A stretch of DNA of 64,000 nucleotides from Euleptes europaea (taxonomy: Eukaryota; Chordata; Lepidosauria; Squamata; Sphaerodactylidae), in NCBI RefSeq assembly GCF_029931775.1, contig NC_079325.1, forward strand, positions 51,568,286 to 51,632,285. The letters are read 5' to 3'. Below the pieces are notes generated by a model that searched no databases, was not told the DNA's origin, and worked only from the letters and a program-made list of their open reading frames with translations. The number at the start of each line of letters is the position of its first letter. Position 1 is the first letter of the stretch. This document shows positions 53,891 to 63,845 of this stretch, piece by piece. The translations under genes were made by a program, and so were the position numbers.

Positions 53891-54879
53891 GGGGTGCGTC
53901 CCACAGCACTGTGGTGTAGCCATGCACTTCCCGGGGTCTCACTGATTTTTCTCCAACCTTTCCTAAACCTATTTGGCTGCAAAGTTTTGGGAAAGATGGC
54001 CGCTACATGGGTGGGAAAGTTCAGATTTCCCTAGTCCCACAGACTTCTCTACCTGCGTCCCCCATACCAGCCATTTCCTTTTTGCAGGGTTGTCAGGTCT
54101 TCTGCTGCCAGCTGGTGTTCCCTACCACAGCTCAGCTGTCCGGCAGGGGGCAAAATGGCTCCCAAATGGGGGGGGGGAGGTCAGTAGTGCCCCAACTCCC
54201 TGATGTCATTTCCCATGTGCCCAGAAGGGACATCAGCATGTCGCTGGGGATGCTCTGGTATTTGGGCAAAACACTATGGTTGGAGGGGGGACCTGGCAAT
54301 CCTACCTCCCTGCCCCCAGAAGGGGGCTCTTTTGCTTTTTTAATCAGACATTGAATATTGTTATAATAACTTGTCAGATTCTCTGAATTCCCAGGTTTCA
54401 CTTATTTTAAAAGGCAGTCTCTAGAGATATGCCTTTCCCCTTATGTGTGTGTGTGTTAAGTCCCATCAAGTCGCTTCCAACTCATGGTGACCCTATGAAC
54501 AATGTCCTCCAAAACGTCCCATCTTTAACAGCCTTGTTCAGGTCTTGCAAACTGAGGGCCGTGGCTTCCTTTATTGAGTCCACCCATCTCTTGTTGGGTC
54601 TTCCTCTTTTCCTGCTGCCTTCAACTTTTCCTAGCATGACTGTCTTTTCCAGTGACTCTTGTCTTCTCATAATGTGACCAAAGTACGACAGCCTCAGTTT
54701 AGTCATTTTAGCTTCATGGGTCAGTTCAGGCTCGATCTGATCAGGCACGGAGCTGGGGGAAGGAGCGCCCAGGGCAAGGGGGAGGGAGGGGGTGTGCCAC
54801 ACATGCACTGGTGTTAGGCTCTGGTGGCCAGAGGGGCGGTTGCCGCAATGCCTCCACGTCCTTGCCCACCCCCTGGCCT
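53891..54879 (-). repeat. Composite block, right copy of an inverted duplication
   Basis: This is the reverse counterpart of 37872-38857. Here the Bov-B and M3 elements continue to the right beyond the shared block (to 55320), so this copy is nearer the ancestral arrangement. The left copy was probably derived from it or from a third copy elsewhere. Confidence 0.88.
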
Positions 54880-55320
54880 TGCGCACAGCTTCTGTAAGCA
54901 TGGCACGTGTGTCGATGAAGAGTGGGTGGCTAAATTCTGGGCAGCAGTGCGTGCACCAGCCACGCTGCGGGCAGGCAGCTGTGCCTGTGCCATGGCATGG
55001 TGGCAGAGCCCCTCTTCTTCATGCCCATGCTGCCACTCCCCACCTCCTTGCGCCTGGAGTGCTTGCATCCCAAGATCCAGCCCTAGATGTGATCTAGAAC
55101 CCACTGATTTGTCTTTGGTTTTTCAGCAGTCCGTGGTATCTGTAACGCTCTCTTCCAACACCCCATTTCAAAGGAGTCTACTTTCTTCCTGTCAGCTTTC
55201 TCCAATGTCCAGCTTTCACAGCCATACATAGTAACAGGGCCTCCTATGGCATGAATTAATTTGACCTTGGTTGCCAGTGACACATCCTTACATCCTTTCC
55301 CCTTATATCTCTGCAATAAA
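54435..55320 (-). mobile_element. Bov-B LINE 3' part with a MITE inside
   Basis: The minus strand encodes LATKVKLIHAIGGPVTMYGC and WKRALQIPRTAEKPKTNQW (55316-55095). After an inserted element it resumes at 54733 with EPELTHEAKMTKLRLSYFG, down to WRTLFIGSP. The 3' tail is (GT)n on the plus strand. Confidence 0.9.
54742..55085 (-). mobile_element. GC-rich hAT-like MITE (family M3) inside Bov-B
   Basis: It interrupts the Bov-B frame exactly between the NQWVLDHI and EPELTHE codons. It is flanked by GATCTGAT and GATGTGAT (8 bp, one mismatch) at 54734-54741 and 55086-55093. It resembles the element at 46432-46778 in reverse. No coding capacity. Confidence 0.75.
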
Positions 55321-56795
55321 GGGGGCTAGACACTGACTTCGTTTTAAATGAAAATGGTATTAAAAGCACCTGACAGACACGTTGGCTTAATGTTACAATG
55401 ATAGTCAACTGCTGTTTAAGAAAAACAACAAGAACTGAAAAAGTGTGCAGGGGTTGGGAAATAGCCATCGCTGGGAGACTATGGCAGGGAAATCTTCCAT
55501 GTCAAAAGGCTTTTAGGTCCTGCAGTAGCTACAGGGAAACCCACACAACACAAGCCTGTCCCCACGTGGAAAACACCTGTATCATGTCTCACAGCTCATT
55601 TCTGACCACTAGACTCTACCACCTCCAGCATCAAATTCTGGGCGAAAAAGTCACAAATTTTGGAAAACGTAGTTGAATGCGTCTGTTTAATTCTAATGTG
55701 AAAAGGAATTAGCTTTTATGATGAGCTGGACACTCAACTGTCCAGATCATGATAAAAAATAAAGTTACCTGCACATCAATTTTCTGACCATTCCTGTTGC
55801 CCTACTAACTTCAGCACACACACAAAAAAATACATCTGAAATCCAATCTGTCCTTTGCATAAAAAATTCCCTCCCAGTACTCTTATTTCTGCAACATATA
55901 TAAGGCATCAAGATTAGTACCCTGAGACTCCCACTCATCCGATTTCCTCTGATACTCTTATTACTCACGAACTAAATGTTTCACAAAGCCATTTCCCAGA
56001 GAAATATTTATAGCTCCCCAATGTTTATTGAGCCCTCCATCATGGTCAAGGTTTTATGAGCACTCTGTATACAACTCTGAATTAAAAAACATAATTCTTG
56101 ATCTATCAAATCTTAGCTTGATGCGGCATTTGTCTCTATTATGCCTGCCGGCAGCTTCAGCAAGCTACAGAACTTCTTACAGGAGACAAGGGATATTTCT
56201 TATCCAGCTTAGCTGTTGTAGCTTGGCTGTTGTTCGAATGCAGCCCAAGCCAGGAAGGTTTAAACCAAGCCATCCGCTTCAGTTTCCAGCTCAGAACCTG
56301 ATAAATCTGCCAGAATCCTCTGAGTCCTAGGTTTGGTTTGAGTTAACAGGTTTCTAGGTGCCTTGGTTGTTGGCTTTAAACTCTAAAAGTGTTAGAGTTT
56401 AAAGCCTGGAGATGGAGGAGAGAAGGACGGAAGCCGTCACACTCTGCTGCTTTGCCGCTGCTGGCAAGGAGTGGATATGGAGCTTTCCTGCAGAAGGTAA
56501 TTCCACAGGGGCAGCCATGTCAGTCCATCGTGGCAAAATTTCTCCAGGAGTCCAGAGGCTCCTTAAAGATTTTCAGCTGACTGTGACCACAACAGGGTGT
56601 CGTGCAGAGAAAGCCCACCTTCTCTTTCACTACCCACCCCCACTCTGCCTTGAAATTGGCAAGACATGTGAGGAACTGTTACCCTGCTGTCCAAGTCAGC
56701 GATGTGCTGAGCGGTCTGGAATTCCTATAAATTTGTGGATTAGTGTGCCAAAGGTCTGGTACCTGCTCAGAGACCCTTGAAACATGAACAGGCGT
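55321..56795. other. Unassigned stretch in probable AK8 intron
   Basis: No repeat family recognised with confidence. A CAG|gtaact-like donor on the minus strand near 55770 has no AK8-like coding sequence beside it. GGAGTCCAGAGGCTCCTTAA at 56548 faintly resembles the foldback arm sequence. Confidence 0.3.
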
Positions 56796-57164
56796 TAAGA
56801 ACATAAGCCCAGCTGGATCGGACCAGTGGTCCATCTAGTCCAGCATCCTGTCTCACACAGTGGCCAACCAGTTCCTCTGGAGGGCCAACAACAGGACATA
56901 GAGACCGAGGCCTTCCCCTGATGTTGCCTTCTGGCGCTGGGATGGAGAGGTTCCCTTTAGTCACCATGGCTTCTAGCCACTGATAGACCTCTCCTCCATG
57001 AATCTGTCGAACCCTCTTCTAAAGCCGCCTATGCCTGTGGCCATCACAACATCCTCTGACAGAGAATTCCCCATTGGAATCACTTGTAGTGTAGAGAAAT
57101 ATTTCCCTTTGTCCGTCCTGAATCTACTGCCCATCAGCTTCACATCTACTGCCCATCAGCTTCA
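56796..57164 (-). mobile_element. CR1/L2-like LINE 3' end
   Basis: AACATAAGCCCAGCTGGATC begins the tail on the plus strand. The RT end is near 57110-57160. A 22 bp unit (CATCTACTGCCCATCAGCTT plus two bases) is tandemly duplicated at its right edge, next to the two MITEs at 57173. Confidence 0.72.
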
Positions 57165-57172
57165 CTGGTGCC

Positions 57173-57371
57173 TAGGCTTGCCAACCTAAAGTACCAGCTG
57201 GAGATCTCCTGCTGTTACAACTGATCTCCAGCTGATAGAGATCAGTGCTCCTGGAGAAAATGGGTGCTTTGGCAATGGGACACTATGGCATTGAAGTCCT
57301 TCTCCTCCCCAAACCCCGTCCTCTGACCCCAAAACCTATCGCTGGTGGCAAAGAGGGACCTGGCAACCCTA
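57173..57371. mobile_element. M1 MITE, first of a tandem pair
   Basis: It is flanked by CTGGTGCC at 57165-57172 and 57372-57379. It is oriented opposite to the next copy. Confidence 0.87.
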
Positions 57372-57379
57372 CTGGTGCC

Positions 57380-57597
57380 TAGTGTTGCCAGGTCCCTCTT
57401 CACCACTGGCAGGAGATTTTTGGGGCAGAGCCTGAGGAGGGCGAGGTTTGGAGAGGGACTTCAATCATTGAAGTTCAATGCCATACAGTCCAATTGCCAA
57501 AGCGGCCATTTTCTCCAGGAGAACTGATCTCTATCGGCTGGAGATCAGCTGTAATAGCAGGAGATCTCCTACTACTACCTGGAGGTTGGCAACCCTA
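57380..57597. mobile_element. M1 MITE, second of a tandem pair
   Basis: It is flanked by CTGGTGCC at 57372-57379 and 57598-57605, so it shares a target-site copy with its neighbour. It has a short internal duplication of the TTCAAT region. Confidence 0.87.
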
Positions 57598-57899
57598 CTG
57601 GTGCCCTTGAGTTCTAGTATTTTGGGACAGGGAGAAAAAGGTGTTCTCCAATATCAGGCAATCCTGTTCCAGGGGCGATGCTAAAAAGCACCATGGATAT
57701 GCAGGGTTGTGTGCTTAATTCACTATAATAATAAACATCTTGAGTTGGGAACGAAAATGACGTGTGGCCCAAAGTTTGCAGAGAATCCTGCACCGCGCCT
57801 GTCCTGTGTTTACCCATAAACGGCACAACAATATATCAGCGCCGGTACAGCTTCTTACACTGGTTAGGAAGGGGGAGGCAAGCTTTTTTCTGAAGGGCT

Positions 57900-58240
57900 G
57901 CCAAGTCCTATTCCTTCCAGGTAATCAGATAGCTGTTAATTAATAAAACTGTCAGATTAATTGTCCCGGCTTGGACATCCTTATCCATTCTGTAATGCTA
58001 CCCTGCTATCATGCCCCCCCACACTCCCTGCCCTATAGCTTCCAGCTCAATTAACTTAATGCTATGCAAATGAGAGGCTCTCCTTGTCGTTAGCTTCTAG
58101 CCTGTGAATGTTAATAGCATAATTGGGCCTTCAGCAAGGTAATTAGACACGATTCCTTCCATTAGTCTTACAAGGCTAATTATTGTTGATAGGAGAGCGG
58201 GGACAAGTCCCGCAGCTGCAGGCAAAGCGGGGGCATCTGG
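57900..58240. promoter_or_regulatory. Candidate conserved non-coding element
   Basis: This repeat-free block has GCTGTTAATTAATAAAACTG, AGATTAATTGTCCC, GCTCAATTAACTTAATGC, TATGCAAATGAGAGG (octamer), AGGTAATTAGACACG and GGCTAATTATTGTTGATAG. It has the highest density of homeodomain and POU sites in the right third. Confidence 0.55.
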
Positions 58241-58595
58241 GTTAAAGCAAATATAGACAAAACAGGGACAAGGTAAAACAACCGTGGAGATCTAGAGCGG
58301 GGTCAGGCAGAGGGTGAGGAGTGGGGGAAGAATGGCAGTGTCACCGACAACATTGGAGTCCCTATAGGTGCAGTGAGCCTGGAGGCAGAAAGGTCTGCGG
58401 TGGCATTATATATAGACAAACAAGGACAACAGGGAGACATTCTGGGCTGTAACAGGAAGTTTTCCTTCCGCTAGGGTTACCAGCCTCCAGATGGGGCCTG
58501 GAGATTTCCCGGAATTACAACTGATCTCCAGGCTACAGAGGTCAGTTCCCCTGGAGAATATGTCTACTTTGGAAGGATGGAGTCTATGAGGTTAA

Positions 58596-58931
58596 CATAA
58601 GAACAGAAGAAAGGCAAGGCTGGATCAAACCAAGGTCCATCAAGTCCGGCAATCTGTTCCCACCGTGGCCAACCAGGTGCCTATAGGAAGCCCACAAACT
58701 AGACAACTGCCGCAGCATTGTCCTGCCTGTGTTCCACAGCACCAAATATAATAGGCATGCTCCTCTGATCCTGGAGAGAACAGGTATGCATCATGACTAG
58801 TATTCATTTTGACTAGTAGCCATGAATATGTCCACTTCTCCAAGAACATGTCCACTCCCTTCTTAAAGCCTTCCAAGTTGGCAGCCATCACTATATCCTG
58901 GGGCAGGGAGTTCCACAATTTAACTATGCGT
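58596..58931 (-). mobile_element. CR1-clade LINE 3' end inside an old MITE
   Basis: This is the same family as 47655, ending with MWNSLPQDIVMAANLEGFKK on the minus strand. It splits an older hAT-like repeat (58474-58595 and 58932-59000). Confidence 0.8.
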
Positions 58932-59074
58932 TAAGGTTGCTCTCCAGGCTCCACCCCCAAATCTCCAGGAATTTTCCTGGAGTTGGCAACCCTCCCCCTC
59001 CCTGACGGGGCACCAGAACTCCCCGAGTGCCCACCAAGACCTCCCCTGTGCCTGGCAACCCTACCGCTAATCCA

Positions 59075-59352
59075 CTGGCTGGATCAGGAGTGGGGATCGT
59101 GCATGCACACAACTGCGCCGATGCGATTATGTCACTTCTGGTTTACACCCAGATGCCCCGCATCGCAACAGGCTGCTTTACCATTCAAACCCCCAAAACG
59201 CTAGGGTTTGAGTGGTAAAGTGGCAATGTGGTACATCCAGGTGTAGACCGGAAGTGACGTAATCACATCGGCGTGGACGTGCGCAAGCAATCCCCGCCGC
59301 AGCTCTGCACCAAAAACCTCCCGCCAGAGAAGAGGGGGTACCTGGCAACCCT
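59075..59352. mobile_element. Foldback MITE (same family as 59827)
   Basis: This is an imperfect palindrome. ATGTCACTTCTGGTTTACAC faces GTGTAGACCGGAAGTGACGT, and TTTACCATTCAAACCC faces GGGTTTGAGTGGTAAA. It ends CCTGGCAACCCTAC. Confidence 0.68.
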
Positions 59353-59639
59353 ACCCTTCAGCCTGCTTGCATTGTGGGCAGATTATACTGAGGCCAGGTG
59401 GTTTGGGTTACACCTGAGCCGCCTTCCTCCTTCTTTCTCCTGTGAGCTGCCTGCAGGCAGATCTTTCCCAACACTTCAGCTAGCTCAGGTTCAAGTAGGC
59501 TCCGCCCCAGTCCTCAAGGCTCCACACCCGTTGTCACCTGTCATGTTGCCCCGCTTTCGATACACTCCTGATGTTGCACTGCTGCTGTCACAATGCCAGT
59601 GTTTCCCTCTGACCACCCCCATGGCCTCTCCGTTCATTA

Positions 59640-59826
59640 GGGTTGCCAACCTCCAGGTGGGGCAGGGAGATTTCTCAGAATTACAACAAAGAGCTGTTCC
59701 CCCGGAGAAAATGGCTGCTCTGGATTGTAAACTCTATGGTATAATACCCTGCTGAGGGCCCTTCCCTCCACAATTCTTGTCTTCCCCAGGCTCTACCCTG
59801 AAACCTCCAGGTATTTCCCAGCTTGG
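59640..59826. mobile_element. Older M1-related MITE
   Basis: It begins TAGGGTTGCCAACCTCCAGG but lacks the usual other end, running into a second related element near 59827. Confidence 0.65.
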
Positions 59827-60188
59827 CTTGCCAATTGCCCGGTGGAGGTGGGCAAAAGCCTGCCAATCCACCGGACTGCTCGCTGACCAGCCGAGGGTCG
59901 GTGGGCAAAAGAGAGCCAGATAGAAGGGGAGGTGCACAATGCACATGCATGCCCCATGCGCCGCGCCGACGTCCCTTCTGGGTTTACCCGGAAGTGACAT
60001 GGACACTCTAGCAATCTCTGTCGAAACTCTGTGAAAACCACAGAGTTTCGTCAGAGATTGCTAGAGTGTCTGCATCGCTTCCAGGTAAGCCCGGAAGTGA
60101 CATCGTGTGTGGCGCACGTGTGTCACGCACCCCCAGCCATGCCTCCGCAAAGCTCCTGCCGGTGGAGCAAAGGGACCTGGCAACCCTA
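59827..60188. mobile_element. Foldback MITE with strong central hairpin
   Basis: It starts TTGCCAATTGCCCGG and ends GGGACCTGGCAACCCTA. The centre (60000-60072) is a hairpin in which ACTCTAGCAATCTCTG pairs with CAGAGATTGCTAGAGT. CCGGAAGTGACAT occurs on both sides. Confidence 0.7.
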
Positions 60189-60189
60189 T

Positions 60190-61250
60190 TCCCAACTCAG
60201 AGTTGGCACCCCTACCTCCACAAGGTCTATTCTTTGTGTGCGCCAGGCCCTAAAGGGTTGCCTGGCTGATTAAAGGAGTTGGGTGAATGATGATTGCCAC
60301 CCCCGTACCACCCATTTCAGTAAACTTACGAGGTTCTGCAGGCTAGCTCATGTGCAGATTCGGTGTGTTTTTACTTCCCCACAAACTGATCCATTCGCAA
60401 ACTGAATATTACGCCAGACCAAGTTCTAGCAGAACGTCCTCTGTGGATTAAGGTAAAACTCAGCTGGCAAAGTCACTGGGGGCTTGCGGATGCGGGTTCA
60501 AAGGTAAAGTGCCTTTTCGATATGGCTGATGCAGAAGTAATTGCTCCCAGCCTCTCAAAAGGCAGACAGCAAATGTAGTAACAGACTTTCCTAAACTCAG
60601 TTTTAACCCTTCAGGATGCAAGGGTGACCTTTCCACATTTACTCAGAATAATAATATTCACTAGATTCTCTCCCTCACAAATACCCCCTCACCAAAAAGC
60701 ACAAACACTGGAAATAAACAGTCAAATGTCAACTGCTGGGAAATAACAGGACAGCTTTACTTTCTCTCTCATTTCTTTCCCTTTCTCTCATTCACTTCAC
60801 AGTTCTGCCGCATGCAAATGTCCCCTGGCCTTCCCCATCAAGATCCACGTCTGACTTAAAGCACATACACTTTTCATTCAGTCATTTAATACTGGCGTGT
60901 ATATTTGTCATGTCATCTGACACCATTACCGGCTGCGCAAGGGCGCATTGCATCTTCCAGTTCATGCTCAATTTCTGGCGCTCCTTGTTTTCACATCCTA
61001 GCAGGGCCAGAACTACACAACTGGCACTTTTGTGTTAGGCACTGGCCCCAGAGGCACTGGCCTAGCGCCCCTTCCCCACCCATACCGAGTGCTCTGAAGT
61101 GCTAAGCCCACACCTGGCCTGTACCTAGGCTTCCCATTTGCTCGGTTATGGCGGCCCGCCCATTAATCAGGCTGCCTGCAACCCTCAGATGGTCGGTGGG
61201 CGGAAGCAGGCCCGCTGAAGGGGGGAAGCAATCTGCACAAGCAAACAATG
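60190..61250. other. Unassigned stretch in probable AK8 intron
   Basis: No gene recognised. CAGGGCCAGAACTACACAAC at 61003 may be an eroded M3 MITE end. A minus-strand CTC|GTAAGT donor-like site near 60330 has no matching exon. Confidence 0.3.
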
Positions 61251-61252
61251 GT

Positions 61253-61397
61253 TAGGGTTGCCAGGTCCCTCTTCGCCACTGGCAGGAGGTTTTTGGGGTG
61301 GAGCCTGAGGAGGGCAGGGTTTGGAGGGACTTCAATGCCACAGAGTCCAGTGGCCAAAGCGGCCATTTTCTCCAAGTGACGGAGATCAGTTGTAATT
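61253..61397. mobile_element. M1 MITE, truncated by the PLE fragment
   Basis: It begins TAGGGTTGCCAGGTCCCTCT and stops in GATCAGTTGTAATTGG, where PLE sequence begins. Confidence 0.75.
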
Positions 61398-62140
61398 GGT
61401 TACAATAGAACCACCTCTATACGGGACAAACTCATACATACAGATATACATCGTGAATTAGGTTTACAAAAAGGCTTAAAGGGACACTACCGCTGTCATA
61501 AGTGTTCAGCCTGCAGCTTGGCTTTGGAGGTAAAAGAATTCAAACGGATGGACTCGGACTTCATTTTCCGACTTCAAGATTTTTCTAACTGTGACACAAA
61601 ATACTGTCGTCAAAAAGGGCAAGAGTCCAGTAGCACCTTAAAGACTAACAAAAATATTTTCTGGTAGGGTATGAGCTTTCGTGAGCCACAGCTCACTTCT
61701 TCAGAAAGCTCATACCCTACCAGAAAATATTATTGTTAGTCTTTAAGGTGCTACTGGACTCTTGCCCTTTTTGACTACTGCAAACAGACTAACACGGCTA
61801 CCCACTGTGAACAAAATACTGTGTCTATTGTCTTATTTGCCCGTGCCAGCGTTTTTACGTTGGCTCTAGTATACGTCCAATTAAAACCCGTATCCTGGAA
61901 CATAAGTCCAGGATACGCGCGGGCATTTGCTCGGCGCCAGTAGTGGATCATTTCCTCAAGGCGCGTCATAATGAAAACAACCTTCGTTTTTTTGTAGTTT
62001 GGCGCCTTAGAGGGAAGAAATTTGATAGGAGAAATACAGAACGATTACAGGCAAAAAGAAGCTTACTTTATTCACCTTTTTAAGTCTTTGGAACCCATGG
62101 GATTAAACTTGGAGAACGATCTATCCTGTTTTATTTAGAG
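61385..62140 (+). mobile_element. Penelope-like 3' coding fragment (GIY-YIG)
   Basis: Forward translation gives HYRCHKCSACSLALEVKEF. After the foldback insertion it continues CLICPCQRFYVGSSIRPIKT, then RILEHKSRIRAG, VVDHFLKARH and RFFVVW. This is the Cys-rich linker and GIY-YIG region of a PLE. It is 5'-truncated and broken. It belongs to a different subfamily from the copy at 48779. Confidence 0.82.
61608..61810. mobile_element. Foldback element inserted in a Penelope-like fragment
   Basis: It is flanked by a 12 bp duplication ACAAAATACTGT (61596-61607 and 61811-61822). It lies inside the GIY-YIG coding part of a PLE fragment. One hammerhead-like core lies at 61673-61704 (-); the right arm keeps only the AAAGCTC end of it. 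The 3' end GGCTACCCACTGTGA is the same as at 16878. Confidence 0.83.
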
Positions 62141-62513
62141 CAATCCTGTTAGATTTAAAAGGGGTCCCTTTAAGAAGCAGAGTATGTGCTTGCAATTCCA
62201 CGTTTCACCTGTGTTTATTTAGGCAATCAGTAGTTCTGTCTCTACAGTTACCTACTGTATCCCTTTGGGAACGGTTGAAGTCGTCTGTGCAACTATGTCT
62301 CTGAGCTGTTGTATCCTGCATGGAACTTGACATTGCTATTATACATAAGTTGCTACTTTCATCCCCATGGGAGAAGTGAAAATAATTGAATTCCTGTATA
62401 TGCATGTGAAATGATTCTAATAGTAAGTAACATATGATTTTTATACAGTATTTTATGTACTTTAAACATTGTAAGTGCTATATATAGACATGTATATTTT
62501 GTATGTAGAAAAC

Positions 62514-62546
62514 GGGGCTGAAGAAGAAATGAAACGATCGTCCCCC
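62514..62546 (+). ncRNA. Hammerhead-ribozyme-like motif downstream of the PLE fragment
   Basis: The parts in order are GGGG, CTGAAGA, AGAAAT, GAAAC, GATC, GTC and CCCC. Stem I (GGGG/CCCC) and the minimal stem III (AC/GT) pair, and the cleavage triplet GTC is present. Stem II is almost lost (AGAAAT), so it is probably inactive. Its place about 370 bp after the PLE coding end fits the known position of hammerheads in PLEs. Confidence 0.55.
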
Positions 62547-62774
62547 TCATCATTCATCTTTGAAGAAGTGTTCCAGCTTGATCTACACTGAATATTTGAA
62601 AATAGTACCAATTGGACTGTCTAAGATATTGTTGTATATATTTATTTATTTATTTCACTTTATGCACTTTAATACACTTGTTTACTAGATTGTTATCCAG
62701 TAGTTATTTCAGCCAGTCTTGTGCTAATTTCCTAACCTGTGGTAGCAGTACAGTGGTGTTAATTTTGGTTGCTC

Positions 62775-63056
62775 AATACCTGGAGGTTGGCAATCCTAAC
62801 AATGATGTCACTTCAGTGTTTACCCTGGAAACACAGGCTTCATGACAGGGACGATCTAGTGTTCTCACCCCTAAACTCTATGGTTTCCATTGAGTTTTTC
62901 GAGGACAGTGCTAGAGTGTCCCACGCAATGCCAGCGCTTCCAGAATAAACCCGGAAGTGAAATCATCACACAGTGTGCGGGAATCGCCACCCCCAGCCCC
63001 GCCTCTACAAAGCTCCTGCCAGTGGCAACAGGAGACCTGGAATCCCTACCAGTACC
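62775..63056. mobile_element. Foldback MITE
   Basis: M1-like terminal pieces (ACCTGGAGGTTGGCAATCCT) and an internal palindrome with GTCACTTCAGTGTTTACCCT facing GAATAAACCCGGAAGTGA indicate an M2/foldback family copy. Confidence 0.6.
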
Positions 63057-63493
63057 TTTTGACACTGCGTGATAGCATGAAGAAGAAAACTAGCATGTCC
63101 GGAAGAAGCGTAGGAAGAAGACCATTCTCTTTAACATGCTCATTTTCTTTGTGAAGAGACTCGTTTTGGTTGGAGAAGCATTCAGTCATGTCAGCAATCT
63201 GAAGTGGTACAGTTTGGACATGGGATTTACTCTCCTTAGTGAATATTAGGCCCTAATCACAGTATGAGTCCAGGCCTAGGGTGACCAGGTTGGGCAAGCT
63301 CCTGGCCTACAGTTTTGTCCCCTGCTGCCACTTGATAGGGTAGCAAGGGAATGGAAGCAAAACAGCACTGCCCGATGCTATGACGTCACTTCCGGCTGGG
63401 TACCCAGAAGTGATGTCACCACATTGGGGAAATCCCTAGAGTGTGGCACAATCACTATGTTTTTTACTATAGAGTTTTAGGGAAATCCTAGAG

Positions 63494-63845
63494 CAGGGGT
63501 GTCAAACATAAGGCCCGTGGGCCGGATCTGGCCCCTTGAGAGCTCTTATCCGGCCTGTGAGCCTGCCGAGGCAGCCACCCCCACCCCACCCAGTCCCGAA
63601 GTGTCAATGATCAAAGAGTGTTAAATAAAAGAAAATACTGTAAAAGTGTTATTGTGTTAAGCATGTTTGTATTTTAAGTAAAAAATAAAGTAAGTACAAA
63701 TTACTATAGTTAATTGGCTTTGCCTGTGTTTCCTATATGTATCTCCAGTCCCTGGCATTAAATTTCATGGTAGACATGGCCCAGCCCGAAAAAGTGACAT
63801 TTATGTCATATCGGGCCCTCATAACAAATTAGTTCGACCCCCCTG
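63494..63845. mobile_element. Non-autonomous hAT (CAGGGGTGTCAAAC family)
   Basis: The ends are CAGGGGTGTCAAAC and GTTCGACCCCCCTG. It is flanked by TCCTAGAG and ACCTAGAG. It is a Charlie/Zaphod-like type by its terminal sequence; no transposase frame. Confidence 0.82.

Noticed and set aside
55765-55968. An AK8 exon before a CAG|gtaact site on the minus strand
   Set aside because: The encoded residues do not resemble any part of AK8 and no acceptor tract is visible.
60320-60360. An exon ending at a CTC|GTAAGT site on the minus strand
   Set aside because: None of the three frames matches AK8 or another protein I recognise.
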